Origin: Roseovarius sp. Pro17
GTDB lineage: Bacteria; Pseudomonadota; Alphaproteobacteria; Rhodobacterales; Rhodobacteraceae
Assembly: GCF_035599575.1 (NCBI RefSeq)
Contig: NZ_CP141179.1
Coordinates: 1,674,001-1,738,000, forward strand
Reading direction: 5' to 3'
Length of the DNA stretch: 64,000 nucleotides
Positions 54,021 through 63,926 of this stretch are shown here, piece after piece. The translations under genes and the position numbers were made by a program. Each line of letters begins with the position of its first letter. Position 1 is the first letter of the stretch. The notes under the pieces were generated by a model. That model was not told where the DNA came from. It saw only the letters and a list, made by a program, of their open reading frames with translations, and did no database searches.

Positions 54021-55059
54021 ACCCATCGCCAATCCCTCACTGACCCGCACGCTAACGCCGCCAGCGTTGGCGATCAGCGCCACTGTCGTCATCGCCTCAC
54101 TGCTGGCGATGATCGCGGGCGCGAACCCGTTTTCGGTGCTCGGCCTGATCCTCAGGGGCGCGTTCGGCAGCACATTTGCCCTGCTGGAAACGCTGAACCG
54201 CGCCACGCCGCTGATCTTTACCGGCCTCGCCGTGGCCGTCGCATTCCGCGCGCGGCTGTGGAACATCGGCGCCGAGGCACAGCTATATGGCGGCGCACTG
54301 GTCGTTGCGATCCTCGGCGCGGGTTTGCTGGATTGGCCCGCCTTCCTTTTGCTGCCGACAATGGCAATCCTCGCCATGCTGGCAGGCGCAATCCTGCTGT
54401 TGATCCCCGCGTTGCTCAAGGTTCGCCTTGGCGTTGACGAGGTGGTCACGACGCTATTGATAAACTTCATCTTCCTCTTGTTCGTATCAATGTTGCTGGA
54501 GGGCGCGCTCAAGGACCCGATGGGCATGGGCTGGCCCAAATCCGCGCGCCTCATCCCCGAGGCCCGCCTGCCCCGCATCTTTGACGGGCTGCGCCTACAC
54601 TGGGGCTTTGGCCTTGCCCTGATTTCGGCTGTTATCGTCTGGATCATCGGCGCGCGAACGACGCTGGGCTATGAAATGCGCGCCGTCGGCCTCAACCGGC
54701 AGGCCGCCGAATTCGCCGGTATTCCCGTGGGCCGCGTTCTGATCAAGACGGCGCTGCTGTCTGGTGGCCTCGCGGCACTTGCAGGCTATTCCGAAGTAGC
54801 GGGCCTCAAGGGCTCGCTCACTCTCGATCTCAGCCCCGGCTTTGGCTACACGGGCATTATCGTGGCGATGCTGGCGCTGCTCAATCCGCTGGGCGTGATC
54901 GTCGCCGCGCTATTCGTCGCGGGCATCTTTGTCGGTGCCGACAGCATGAGCCGCGCGGTCGGCGTACCGACTTACCTCGCCGATATCATGCTGGCGACGG
55001 CGCTGCTGCTCATGGTGCTCGCGATCCTGCTGACCCGTTTTCGCGTGGTGAGGGAATAG
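54010..55059 (+). CDS. ABC transporter permease, nucleoside type
   Basis: A 349-residue permease of the branched-chain/nucleoside (BPD type 2) class with eight or more membrane spans. GLAVAVAFRARLWNIGAEAQL and ALRAVGLNRQAAEFAGIPV-like segments (here MRAVGLNRQAAEFAGI) are family blocks. The longer frame from 53875 lies within the ATPase gene and is rejected; ATG 54010 is used. Second permease follows immediately. Confidence 0.93.
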   Translation: MRLEPIANPSLTRTLTPPALAISATVVIASLLAMIAGANPFSVLGLILRGAFGSTFALLETLNRATPLIFTGLAVAVAFRARLWNIGAEAQLYGGALVVAILGAGLLDWPAFLLLPTMAILAMLAGAILLLIPALLKVRLGVDEVVTTLLINFIFLLFVSMLLEGALKDPMGMGWPKSARLIPEARLPRIFDGLRLHWGFGLALISAVIVWIIGARTTLGYEMRAVGLNRQAAEFAGIPVGRVLIKTALLSGGLAALAGYSEVAGLKGSLTLDLSPGFGYTGIIVAMLALLNPLGVIVAALFVAGIFVGADSMSRAVGVPTYLADIMLATALLLMVLAILLTRFRVVRE

Positions 55060-55061
55060 TC

Positions 55062-56006
55062 GTGGACATACTGGAAATCCTCCTTACCGCCAGCTTCTGG
55101 ACCGCTGCGATCCGCATCGCGTCACCGCTGATCTTTGCCACGCTGGGCGAGCTGATTTGCGAGCGCGCGGGTGTTCTGAACCTCGGGATCGAGGGGATCA
55201 TGGTTGCGGGCGCTTTTGCGGGCTGGATGGCGGTCTATTCCGGCCTTGGCCTGTGGCCCGGCGTGGCGGTGGCATTCGTCGTCGGCATGGGGTTCGGCCT
55301 GATCCATTCCATCCTGACGGTGCCCTTCGGCCTGTCGCAGCATGTCGTTGGCCTTGGTGTCACGTTGCTGGCGACGTCCAGCACTTACTACGCCTATCGC
55401 CTTGCCCTACCCGAGGTCACCAGCCCACCCAAGATCGAGGCCTTTCAGCCGTTTGAAATCCCGATTCTGTCCGACATTCCGCTGATCGGCCCGGCCCTGT
55501 TCGCGCAGACACCGCTGACCTACCTGGCCTTTGCGATGGTGCTGATCGTCGCGCTGATCCTCTACCGCACGCCACTGGGGTTGGCCGTGCGCGCCGCTGG
55601 CGAAAGCCCTCAGGCCGTCGCGGCCCAAGGCCTGTCGGTCACCGCCATCCGCATGGGCGCAGTCATGGTCGGCAGCGGCCTGATGGCGATCGGCGGCGCG
55701 TTTCTGACCATGTCGGCCTTTAACAGCTTCTTCTTTGAGATGGTGTCAGGGCGCGGCTGGATCTGCATCGCCCTCGTCGTCTTTGGCGCGTGGAAGCCGG
55801 GCAAGGCGCTGCTGGGCGCGATCCTTTTCGCCGCCTTCGACGCGCTGCAAATCCGCATCCAGCAGACACCGCTGGGCGCGGGCATCCCCTATCAGATATT
55901 CCTGATGATGCCCTATTTCCTGTCTATCCTCGCACTTGTCGTCATGTCGCGCCGGGCCGAAGTGCCTGCCGCCCTGATGGTGCCATTCAACAAGGGGGAA
56001 CGCTGA
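55062..56006 (+). CDS. ABC transporter permease, nucleoside type
   Basis: A 314-residue permease partner. It begins at GTG 55062, two bases after the previous stop. IRIASPLIFATLGELICER and NLGIEGIMVAGAFAGW are typical of the second BMP-system permease; RAAGESPQAVAAQGLSV is the conserved cytoplasmic loop. Together with the preceding gene it should form a heterodimeric channel. Confidence 0.93.
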   Translation: MDILEILLTASFWTAAIRIASPLIFATLGELICERAGVLNLGIEGIMVAGAFAGWMAVYSGLGLWPGVAVAFVVGMGFGLIHSILTVPFGLSQHVVGLGVTLLATSSTYYAYRLALPEVTSPPKIEAFQPFEIPILSDIPLIGPALFAQTPLTYLAFAMVLIVALILYRTPLGLAVRAAGESPQAVAAQGLSVTAIRMGAVMVGSGLMAIGGAFLTMSAFNSFFFEMVSGRGWICIALVVFGAWKPGKALLGAILFAAFDALQIRIQQTPLGAGIPYQIFLMMPYFLSILALVVMSRRAEVPAALMVPFNKGER

Positions 56007-57287
56007 ATGTTCGACATAATCATCAAGGGCGGCACGCTGCCCGATGGCCGCGTGAGCGATATCGGCATTGAGGCTGGCCGCATCAAAGCGGTCGAGCCAC
56101 TTGATGCCGAGGCGGGCGAGGTTATCGACGCCACCGGCGATCTGGTGTCGCCACCGTTCGTCGATCCGCATTTTCACCTCGACGCCACGCAATCCTATGG
56201 CATGCCGCGCATCAACCAGTCCGGCACGCTGCTGGAGGGAATCGGTCTCTGGGGCGAGCTGAAAAAGGTCATGACCGTCGACGACATGGTTGAGCGCGCT
56301 CTGACCTATTGCGACTGGGCCGCATCAATGGGCCTGCTGGCGATCCGCAGCCATGTGGACACCTGCGACGATACGCTCAAGGGCGTCGAGGCGATGCTGC
56401 ACGTCAAAAGCGCCGTAAAGGACTATATCGACCTGCAACTGGTCGCCTTTCCACAGGACGGTCTCTACCGCGACCCCACGGCGCGCGAAAACACCATTCG
56501 CGCCCTCGATATGGGCGTCGACGTGGTCGGCGGCATCCCTCATTTCGAGCGGACTATGGCAGACGGCGCCGCGTCGGTGCGCGACCTGTGCGAAATGGCC
56601 GCCCAACGCGGCCTGCAAGTCGACATGCATTGCGACGAATCCGACGATCCCATGAGCCGCCATATCGAGACGCTGGCATATGAGACGCAGCGCCTTGGCC
56701 TAGAGGGCCGCGTCAACGGCAGCCATCTCAGCTCAATGCACTCGATGGACAACTATTATGTGTCGAAACTTCTGCCGCTTATCGCCGAGGCGGGCGTATC
56801 GGCGGTCCCCAACCCTCTGATCAATATCATGATCCAAGGACGCCAAGACACGTTCCCCAAGCGCCGCGGCATGACCCGCGTCAAGGAAATGCAGGCCCAT
56901 GGCATCACCGTCGGCTGGGGTCAGGACTGTGTGCTGGACCCCTGGTATTCACTGGGAACCGCCGATATGCTGGATGTGGCATTCATGGGCATGCATGTCG
57001 CGCAAATGTCCGCGCCTCAGGAAATGGCCCGCTGCTTTGACATGGTCACGCACCAGAACGCCGCCATCATGGGCCTGCCTGATTACGGCCTCCATGTCGG
57101 TGCCAACGCCTCGCTCGTGATACTGGATGCGGCAAACCCGATAGAAGCGCTGCGCCTGCGCCCCACGCGCCTTTGCGTTATCTCCAAGGGCCGCGTGATA
57201 TCGCGCACGCCGCGCATGGATGCGACCCTCAGCTTGCCCAAACGCCCGGCAACGATGAACCGCCGCCACGCCACTCCATTAGACTAA
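56007..57287 (+). CDS. Amidohydrolase, cytosine-deaminase-like
   Basis: A 426-residue metal-dependent amidohydrolase. DPHFHLD gives the HxH metal pair near residue 55, HCDES the substrate/metal block, and GWGQDCVLDPWYSLG the catalytic Asp, all in the order of cytosine deaminase CodA. It would release ammonia from cytosine or a related pyrimidine or pterin-like ring. It starts directly at the end of the last transporter gene, so the imported compound is likely its substrate or yields it. Confidence 0.88.
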   Translation: MFDIIIKGGTLPDGRVSDIGIEAGRIKAVEPLDAEAGEVIDATGDLVSPPFVDPHFHLDATQSYGMPRINQSGTLLEGIGLWGELKKVMTVDDMVERALTYCDWAASMGLLAIRSHVDTCDDTLKGVEAMLHVKSAVKDYIDLQLVAFPQDGLYRDPTARENTIRALDMGVDVVGGIPHFERTMADGAASVRDLCEMAAQRGLQVDMHCDESDDPMSRHIETLAYETQRLGLEGRVNGSHLSSMHSMDNYYVSKLLPLIAEAGVSAVPNPLINIMIQGRQDTFPKRRGMTRVKEMQAHGITVGWGQDCVLDPWYSLGTADMLDVAFMGMHVAQMSAPQEMARCFDMVTHQNAAIMGLPDYGLHVGANASLVILDAANPIEALRLRPTRLCVISKGRVISRTPRMDATLSLPKRPATMNRRHATPLD

Positions 57288-57468
57288 TCGCGAGCTTATT
57301 GTGGGGCCGCAGATATCCTGAGGGGAATTTTCCACAGGCAGAGAGGGGCAGCGCACGCACCCTCACCATAGTGGCATAACACCGCCTGCACCTGTCGCAT
57401 TGGGTATAGGCCCCGCACGCGCAACCTGTCACAAGGGCAGAGCCACGCGATTCCGAGGAGGCACGTCC

Positions 57469-58842
57469 ATGTTCCTATCCGTCTTTGACATGTTCAAGGT
57501 GGGCATTGGCCCGTCTTCGTCCCATACGATGGGCCCGATGGTGGCCGCCGCACGGTTTCTGGACAAAATGCGCGCCGCGCCGTTCCAATGCGCGGGCGTC
57601 AAGGGCTCGCTGCATGGCAGCCTCGCCTTTACCGGAATCGGCCACGCAACCGACCGCGCGACCATTCTGGGCCTCGCAGGCTTCATGCCCGACACCTACG
57701 ACCATGAGCAGGCCGAAAAGGTGATGCAGCAGATACGCGATACGCACACCCTGACGCCCGATGGCCTGCCCCCACTGGCGTTCAACCCAAAAGAAGACCT
57801 GCTCTTTGATTTTGGCCCCAACCTGCCCGGCCACGCCAATGGCATGATCCTGATGGCGACCGACAGCCAAGGCGACACTATACTGCAAGAGACCTATTAT
57901 TCCATCGGAGGCGGCTTTGTGATGACCGAGGCCGAGCTGGCGGCAGGGCGCAATACCGATGAGGGCGATCCTGTCCCCTACCCGTTCAAATCCGCTGCCG
58001 AAATGCTGCAGATGTGCGAAACGTCCGGCAAGACCATCGCCGAGATGAAAAAAGCCAACGAGATAGCGCGCAAGGGCGAAACCGACATGAGTGCCGGCGT
58101 CAAACGCATCTGGCAGGTGATGAACGACTGCATCGAACGTGGCATGACCACGGATGGCATCCTGCCCGGCGGGTTGAACGTGAAACGACGCGCCAAGGGC
58201 ATCCGCGACGCGCTGATCGCCGAGCGCGGCACAAACCTTCAGGCCCCGCACAAGATCAACGACTGGATGAGCCTCTATGCCATGGCCGTCAACGAAGAGA
58301 ACGCGGCAGGCGGTCAGGTCGTGACAGCGCCCACCAATGGCGCTGCTGGCGTCGTTCCAGCCGTGATTCGCTACTATCTCGACCACTATCCCGGCGCATC
58401 CGAGGACCGCGTCGAGGATTTCCTGCTGACCGCCGCCGCCATCGGCGGACTGGTCAAGTTCAACGCCTCGATCTCGGGCGCCGAGGCTGGCTGTCAGGCC
58501 GAGGTCGGCAGCGCCGCCGCGATGGGGGCCGCTGGCCTCTGCGCCGTCATGGGCGGCACGCCCCAGCAGATCGAAAACGCCGCCGAAATCGCGCTGGAGC
58601 ATCACCTGGGTATGACCTGCGATCCGGTAAAGGGTCTCGTGCAGGTGCCCTGCATCGAACGCAACGGTCTGGGCGCGATCAAGGCCGTGTCGGCCGCCTC
58701 GCTGGCAATGCGCGGCGACGGCACGCACCTTGTGCCGCTGGATGCCTGTATCGAAACGATGCGCCAGACCGGCGCCGACATGATGGACAAATACAAGGAA
58801 ACATCGCTGGGCGGCCTGGCCGTCAACGTGCCGAATTGCTGA
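57469..58842 (+). CDS. sdaA: L-serine ammonia-lyase (single-chain, iron-sulfur type)
   Basis: Converts L-serine to pyruvate and ammonia through a 4Fe-4S centre. In 457 residues it has [13 protein letters not shown] (about 12-24), the alpha-domain block [20 protein letters not shown], and the cluster cysteines in [18 protein letters not shown] and VPCIERN. A GAGGAGG ribosome site lies just before ATG 57469; the 23-residue longer frame is rejected. The DMT transporter follows 7 bases downstream. In C1 metabolism serine is the sink for methyl groups from methylamine breakdown, which may tie it to the DMGDH-like gene. Confidence 0.95.
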   Translation: MFLSVFDMFKVGIGPSSSHTMGPMVAAARFLDKMRAAPFQCAGVKGSLHGSLAFTGIGHATDRATILGLAGFMPDTYDHEQAEKVMQQIRDTHTLTPDGLPPLAFNPKEDLLFDFGPNLPGHANGMILMATDSQGDTILQETYYSIGGGFVMTEAELAAGRNTDEGDPVPYPFKSAAEMLQMCETSGKTIAEMKKANEIARKGETDMSAGVKRIWQVMNDCIERGMTTDGILPGGLNVKRRAKGIRDALIAERGTNLQAPHKINDWMSLYAMAVNEENAAGGQVVTAPTNGAAGVVPAVIRYYLDHYPGASEDRVEDFLLTAAAIGGLVKFNASISGAEAGCQAEVGSAAAMGAAGLCAVMGGTPQQIENAAEIALEHHLGMTCDPVKGLVQVPCIERNGLGAIKAVSAASLAMRGDGTHLVPLDACIETMRQTGADMMDKYKETSLGGLAVNVPNC

Positions 58843-58849
58843 CGCAGCG

Positions 58850-59764
58850 GTGACGGAGCCGCTACCACGCGTCTCGCTCGGCATCCTGTTGATGGTCGGC
58901 TTTTCGTTGATCGCGCCGGTGATGGACAGTTTTGCCAAGCTGATTGGCGACGCGCTACCTGTCGCTGAGGTCGCGGCAATCCGGTTCTTTGCGCAGGCCA
59001 TACTGCTCACGCCACTGGCCGCCGCGATGGGCTGGCTGCACCGTCCCTCGGGCGCGGAAATGGCGATGCATGTGTTGCGCGCAGGGCTTCTGCTGATCGC
59101 CACCACCTGCTTTTTCTATGCGCTGCACTTCATGCCAGTCGCCGACGCCATCGCCATCTTCTTTGTCGAGCCGTTCATCCTGACCTTGCTGGGCGGTCTG
59201 CTGCTAGGCGAGGCGATCGGCCCGCGCCGCTACGTTGCCTGCACGGTCGGGTTTGCTGGGGCGCTGCTGATCATCAGGCCCAGCTTTCAGGATATTGGCG
59301 CGGTCGCGCTCTTGCCGTTGGTGACTGCGCTGCTATTCGCCTTTTACATGATCCTGACGCGGCGCATGGCGACGCGGATGCATCCCATTACATTGCAGGC
59401 CTATACCGGCCTCGCCGCGCTGGTCCTTGCCGTGCCGGTGCTGGCGGCGCTCGATGGCTCGGGTCATGCACTGCTTGATCCCGAATGGCCCGCCGCGCGC
59501 GAGGCATGGCTGCTGGTCGGCCTCGGCCTGTGTGCCACGGCCAGCCACATCTGCATCAGCTTTGCGCTGAAATTCGCGCCCGCCTCGACCCTCGCGCCAG
59601 TGCAGTATTTCGAGATCGTGACGGCCACGGCGCTGGGATTTTACATCTTCGGCGATTTGCCTGATGCGACTGCCTTCTGCGGAATTGCCCTGATCGTGGC
59701 ATCCGGCCTCTTTGTGTTCCTGCGCGAGCGCCATCTTGAGCGGCGGCCCCTCCCGCAGCCCTGA
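58850..59764 (+). CDS. DMT superfamily (EamA) transporter
   Basis: A 304-residue inner-membrane carrier with ten predicted spans in two EamA repeats. The start is GTG at 58850, 8 bases after the sdaA stop, so the two genes are probably co-transcribed. An amino-acid or metabolite exporter is the common role of this group; the substrate is unknown. It meets the convergent thiamine kinase gene with only two bases between stops. Confidence 0.9.
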   Translation: MTEPLPRVSLGILLMVGFSLIAPVMDSFAKLIGDALPVAEVAAIRFFAQAILLTPLAAAMGWLHRPSGAEMAMHVLRAGLLLIATTCFFYALHFMPVADAIAIFFVEPFILTLLGGLLLGEAIGPRRYVACTVGFAGALLIIRPSFQDIGAVALLPLVTALLFAFYMILTRRMATRMHPITLQAYTGLAALVLAVPVLAALDGSGHALLDPEWPAAREAWLLVGLGLCATASHICISFALKFAPASTLAPVQYFEIVTATALGFYIFGDLPDATAFCGIALIVASGLFVFLRERHLERRPLPQP

Positions 59765-59766
59765 GG

Positions 59767-60435
59767 CTATGGCCATCGCGCCGGGTTGCTCAGCAACATC
59801 TGCACGACCTGTTCCAGATGCTCTACCGGCAGGATCGCCAGCAGCTTGGGCGCGGTGACAGTTAACTGCACGGGGCCGACGGCAAAATTCGACGTGCCGA
59901 TCTGACCGTCGGGCGTCAGCGTCAGCCCGTCTATCGGCCAGTTCAGCCCCTCCGAGCGCCCCTCGACCGCCCCCATCGGAAACAGCGACACCCGGCAACC
60001 GTCCGGCAGATCCAGCGCCATGGTCGGCGGCGCAAGAAACAAAAGGTCATCGGTGCCGATCAAAACGCAGCGCCTAGCGGGCCAGCGCACCAATACGTTG
60101 CAGACCGCCAGCTGATGATCCACCCGCGCCCCACTGAACCCCGCACCAACGATCAGCGGCGCGTCGATGCGCGTCAGGCATTTTTCGAAATCGGTGCTGT
60201 CCTGTTCGGCAACCTCGTGCAAAATATCCGGCGGCAGCGCCGCGCGCACATTATCGGGAATCGAATCAAAATCGCCGATCACGGCCTGCGGCGTTATCCC
60301 ATGCGCCAGCGCTGTGGCCGCCCCGCCATCCGCCGCGACGACGACGTCGCCAAGGTCGACGGCCATGCGCAGCACGTGGTGGTCCAACTCGGCGCCCCCA
60401 ATCAGCACGACGGGCCCCAATTTGTGAACAATCAT
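59767..60435 (-). CDS. Thiamine pyrophosphokinase
   Basis: Transfers pyrophosphate from ATP to thiamine to give thiamine diphosphate. The 222-residue protein has the family blocks VVAADGGAATALAHG, VIGDFDSIPDN and QDSTDFEKCL, matching ThiN-type thiamine diphosphokinase. Length is normal. It is monocistronic and divergent from the 855-residue acidic protein. No thi-box riboswitch is visible in 60436-60582. Confidence 0.93.
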   Translation of the reverse strand: MIVHKLGPVVLIGGAELDHHVLRMAVDLGDVVVAADGGAATALAHGITPQAVIGDFDSIPDNVRAALPPDILHEVAEQDSTDFEKCLTRIDAPLIVGAGFSGARVDHQLAVCNVLVRWPARRCVLIGTDDLLFLAPPTMALDLPDGCRVSLFPMGAVEGRSEGLNWPIDGLTLTPDGQIGTSNFAVGPVQLTVTAPKLLAILPVEHLEQVVQMLLSNPARWP

Positions 60436-60582
60436 ACTTAAATCCTTTGGACTTACTGCTTTTTTGGAAACAGATCACAATGTTGCCATGAAATGATACG
60501 ATGATGATCGCAGATTCGGGCCTCTCTGGCTTGCCCGCCATGGTGAAGATCGACTTCGTAGTCAAGGAAAGGAGCGCTTATT

Positions 60583-63150
60583 ATGGTCAGCAACAGCAAG
60601 ATCCTCACGGTTTCCTACGGCACATTCTCATGCACGTTGGAAGGCTTTGACGATTCGTTCGACACCATGAAGGCCATCGCCGAGTATTTCCGCGACCTGG
60701 CGGCCGACGACCGCTACTTTGGTGCCGAGCCAGCGGCGCCCGACGCCGAGATGCTGGCACGCATCGCCGAGCGCGAGATTTCCCGCCGTGTCGAGGTGCG
60801 CGATACCGATGGCAACATCCATCTGCGCGCTGGCGCCGCCGCTCTTCCGGTGGCTGCGCCCCAAGAAACCGCGCCCAAAGAAACTGCCCCTACAGAAGCC
60901 GCCGCTGCGCCGCAGCCCGTTGCCCAAGAGGCCCCCTCGGAGGTGACGGCGGACGAATGGCTTGACCACAGCCCGCCGCAGGCTGCGCCGACCCCGCGCC
61001 AAAACGCCCTCGCCAGTGAGAGCATCGCGGACAAGCTGCGCCGTATTCGCGCTGTCGCCACGCCGGGCGTATCGTCCTTTCCCGTCAACGGCTTTGACGA
61101 TGACGAGCAGGCGCGGGACCTCATTACTGCAACGGCGGAGTTCGAGGACGATGACATCGTCGCCGATCAGACGCCCGATGCTGTCGCAGCCGAACCGCCC
61201 AGTTTCGACGACCAAGTGGCGACTGACGACGCCCCGTTGGACACGTCGGAAGAATCAGCGGATGACGTGATCGCTGCTGATGATGCAGTTGCCGAAGCGC
61301 CTATCGAGGTGCCCGCACCAGATGAACTGCGCACCGATGCCCTCGCGTCAGAAGAGCCGGGCATAGACGCCGTTTCACCCGACAGCTTTGCTGAGGATAT
61401 CGCGGCCAGCGACGTCAGCGCCGAACCAGCTTCAGAGATCGAAGAGTCCGGCGACGACGACATTCTGTCACGCATCGGCGCCGAGACCGCTCAACCCACT
61501 CAGGACACCGTATCTGAGATCACCGAAGAGCGCCCCCAAGATGCGGAGGACACTCAGGAATGGGTCGACGCGGACGACGACGAACTGGAAGCGTTTTTGC
61601 GCGCTTCCGATGTAGGTCATCCAAACTTAGACTACGACTACGAAGATGAGGCCGCGCCGCAATCGTCCGAGCAGAACACACTGTCGCTGCTTCTGAGCGA
61701 TGCCGCCGACGGTGAGCCGCAGGATGACACCGCTGAAGACGACGACGCCGCACCGCATAGCGCAGCGGATGAGGCCGCGTCGCAGGCATCCGAGCAGGAT
61801 ACACCGTCTCTGCTTCTGACCAATGCCATCAATGGTGAGCCGCAGAACGATACCGCTGAAGATGACACCGCCGCGTCGGATAGCGCAGCAGATGAGGCCG
61901 CGCCGCAATCGTCCGAGCAGGACGCACCGTCGCTGCTTCTGACAAATGCCATCAATGGTGAGCCGCATCACGACACCGCTGAGGACGACACCGCCGCGTC
62001 GGATAGCGCAGCAAAGGGCGACGTCGTAGCAGACCGCCCGCAAGGCGCCCGTGTGATCAAGATGAAGCGCGCCGATCTTGACGCAGCCCTCGCCGACAGC
62101 GATCTTTACGAAGAGATGGAAGAGGCTGCTGGTCCCAGCGATCTGAGCCCTGAGGCCGAGACCGATCTCCAACGCGAGCTGGCCGAGGTCGAGGCCGAAT
62201 TGGAGCATTCGCGCGCACCCAACGCACAGATTCCCCATCCCACATACGCGCCCGTGCCCACGACCGACGCCGATATCGAGGCCGATATCAAGGACCATGC
62301 CGACAAAGATACCGACGACGATGTTGACCGCGAAGTGGCGGCGGCTCTTCCCAAGGGGGACGACAATACGCAGGATGACGGCAAGGGGATTGAGGCCGAA
62401 CAGCACGAGGCCGCGCCTCAAAACGATCCCGGACGTGCCGGGCGCCTAGGTGCCCCAGCGTCCGACGCGCAGGCCGCGCGCATATTTGATGAGGCCAACA
62501 CCCAGTTGGGTGAGCCTGAATCGAACAAGCGCCGCAGCGTCATTCAGCATCTACGCGCTGCCGTCGCCGCCACCAGGGCCGAGCGCCGCGCAGGCGTCGC
62601 CATGCAGGAGGATGTCGACGATCAGCCCTACCGCAACGATCTGCAAAGCGCCGTGCGTCCCCGCCGCCCGCACCCTGTTGCAGCTTCGGCAACACCGCGC
62701 CCGGCGGCGAGCATGGCAATCCGCCCCGCCCCGCTCAAGCTGGTGGCAGAGCAGCGCATCGACCAACCGACGCAGCCCGTACGCCCGCGTCGCATCACCC
62801 GCGCCGACGTGGCGATGACGCCACAGTCGGACGACGACGCCCATGCACCCGACGCCATAGCCAGCAACAGCGATCACGCTGGTTTTGCCAAGTTCGCCGA
62901 GCAGATGGGCGCGAACAGCCTGACCGACCTGCTTGAGGCAGCAGCGGCCTACATGGCCGATATTGAGGGCACGCCACAATTTTCACGCCCCATGCTGATG
63001 CAGAAACTGCGCGAAGCGAACGACGACGAATTTTCGCGTGAGGATGGTCTGCGTTCGTTCGGGCAATTGCTGCGCCAAGGCAAGCTCCAAAAGCTGAAAG
63101 GCGGACGTTTTGCCGTGACTTCAGTGACGGATTTCCGCCAGTCAGCCTGA
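60583..63150 (+). CDS. Large acidic repeat protein of unknown function
   Basis: An 855-residue protein. The N-terminal 80 residues (SKILTVSYGTFSCTLEGFDDSFDTMKAIAEYFRDLAADDRYFG) and the C-terminal 110 residues (FAEQMGANSLTDLLEAAAAYMADIEGTPQFSRP...FGQLLRQGKLQKLKGGRF) look folded and, as I recall, recur in Rhodobacterales proteins of variable length. Between them lie about 600 low-complexity residues rich in Asp, Glu, Ala, Pro and Ser, including three 41-residue tandem repeats. No signal peptide or membrane span. GGAAAGGAG precedes the ATG. Function not known; a scaffold with adjustable spacer is a guess. Confidence 0.85.
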   Translation: MVSNSKILTVSYGTFSCTLEGFDDSFDTMKAIAEYFRDLAADDRYFGAEPAAPDAEMLARIAEREISRRVEVRDTDGNIHLRAGAAALPVAAPQETAPKETAPTEAAAAPQPVAQEAPSEVTADEWLDHSPPQAAPTPRQNALASESIADKLRRIRAVATPGVSSFPVNGFDDDEQARDLITATAEFEDDDIVADQTPDAVAAEPPSFDDQVATDDAPLDTSEESADDVIAADDAVAEAPIEVPAPDELRTDALASEEPGIDAVSPDSFAEDIAASDVSAEPASEIEESGDDDILSRIGAETAQPTQDTVSEITEERPQDAEDTQEWVDADDDELEAFLRASDVGHPNLDYDYEDEAAPQSSEQNTLSLLLSDAADGEPQDDTAEDDDAAPHSAADEAASQASEQDTPSLLLTNAINGEPQNDTAEDDTAASDSAADEAAPQSSEQDAPSLLLTNAINGEPHHDTAEDDTAASDSAAKGDVVADRPQGARVIKMKRADLDAALADSDLYEEMEEAAGPSDLSPEAETDLQRELAEVEAELEHSRAPNAQIPHPTYAPVPTTDADIEADIKDHADKDTDDDVDREVAAALPKGDDNTQDDGKGIEAEQHEAAPQNDPGRAGRLGAPASDAQAARIFDEANTQLGEPESNKRRSVIQHLRAAVAATRAERRAGVAMQEDVDDQPYRNDLQSAVRPRRPHPVAASATPRPAASMAIRPAPLKLVAEQRIDQPTQPVRPRRITRADVAMTPQSDDDAHAPDAIASNSDHAGFAKFAEQMGANSLTDLLEAAAAYMADIEGTPQFSRPMLMQKLREANDDEFSREDGLRSFGQLLRQGKLQKLKGGRFAVTSVTDFRQSA
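61645..62013 (+). repeat. Three in-frame 123-bp tandem repeats
   Basis: Copies start at 61645, 61768 and 61891, each 123 bases (41 codons), beginning DEAA and ending around DSAA. The second and third copies are most alike, with SLLLTNAINGEP in both; the first has SLLLSDAADGEP. The unit is in frame, so copy number can change without breaking the gene. Confidence 0.9.
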
Positions 63151-63171
63151 GGTCAACGCTCTGCAAACGAA

Positions 63172-63203
63172 AAACGCTGCCGAAGGATACTTCGGCAGCG
63201 TTT
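63172..63203. terminator. Strong bidirectional terminator
   Basis: AAACGCTGCCGAAG (63172-63185), GATA, CTTCGGCAGCGTTT (63190-63203) is a perfect 14-bp stem. T-rich runs follow on both strands (GCGTTTTT on plus, a T tract at 63171-63167 on minus). It separates the convergent acidic-protein and fasciclin genes. Confidence 0.92.
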
Positions 63204-63250
63204 GCGTTTTTAGCTCCGCGCAGGGCGGACGGGCCGCCCCGCTGGGCCGT

Positions 63251-63727
63251 TTACATAGACGGCATCAGCACGCTGTCGATGACATGGATGACGCCATTCG
63301 ACGCCTCGATATCGGCCGTGGTGACGTTGGCATCATTCACCATGACGCCGCCCTCGGTTTTGATCGTGACATCGCTGCCCTCGACCGTCGCGGCGGTCAT
63401 GCCATCGCTCAGATCGCCCGACATAACTTTACCAGCAACGACGTGATAAGTCAGGATCGCGGCCAGCTTGTCCTTATTTTCGGGCTTTAGCAGGTCCTCG
63501 ACGGTGCCTTCGGGCAGTGCCGCAAAGGCATCGTCAGTGGGGGCAAACACGGTAAAGGGGCCTTCTCCCTTGAGCGTCTCGACCAGGCCTGCGGCCTCGA
63601 CTGCAGCAACCAGCGTGCTGAACGAGCCCGCTTCGACCGCGGTGTCGACAATGTCTTTGTCGGCCGCGAACGCGGGGAATGCCATTGCCGTGGAGGCAGC
63701 GAGCGCCATAAAGGTTCTACGGATCAT
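63251..63727 (-). CDS. Secreted fasciclin-domain protein
   Basis: A 158-residue protein with a signal peptide (1-21, [15 protein letters not shown]) and one FAS1 domain carrying the family blocks [17 protein letters not shown] and [18 protein letters not shown]1 domains act in adhesion and matrix binding at the cell surface or in the periplasm. The start follows GGAG. Single gene, divergent from the partial gene at the window end across about 200 bases. Confidence 0.93.
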   Translation of the reverse strand: MIRRTFMALAASTAMAFPAFAADKDIVDTAVEAGSFSTLVAAVEAAGLVETLKGEGPFTVFAPTDDAFAALPEGTVEDLLKPENKDKLAAILTYHVVAGKVMSGDLSDGMTAATVEGSDVTIKTEGGVMVNDANVTTADIEASNGVIHVIDSVLMPSM

Positions 63728-63926
63728 TCTGAAAACTCCTGTCTGAGTGTCGCCATTATCAGCGATGGGAGGGTTACGCGCCGCTCCCTAAACAGGATCA
63801 CTCACATATTCGTGATGGGCGGCGCGCCACGACATCCCGCCCCTTGGCCGCCACATCGCTGCCAAATTAGGCACATTTTTACGTATTAGCGTCATTCCTA
63901 AGCGAACCAGAGACATAGGATGGCAC

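Noticed and set aside
61645..62013. Tandem repeats as a CRISPR array
   Set aside because: The units are contiguous 123-bp in-frame coding repeats without unique spacers.
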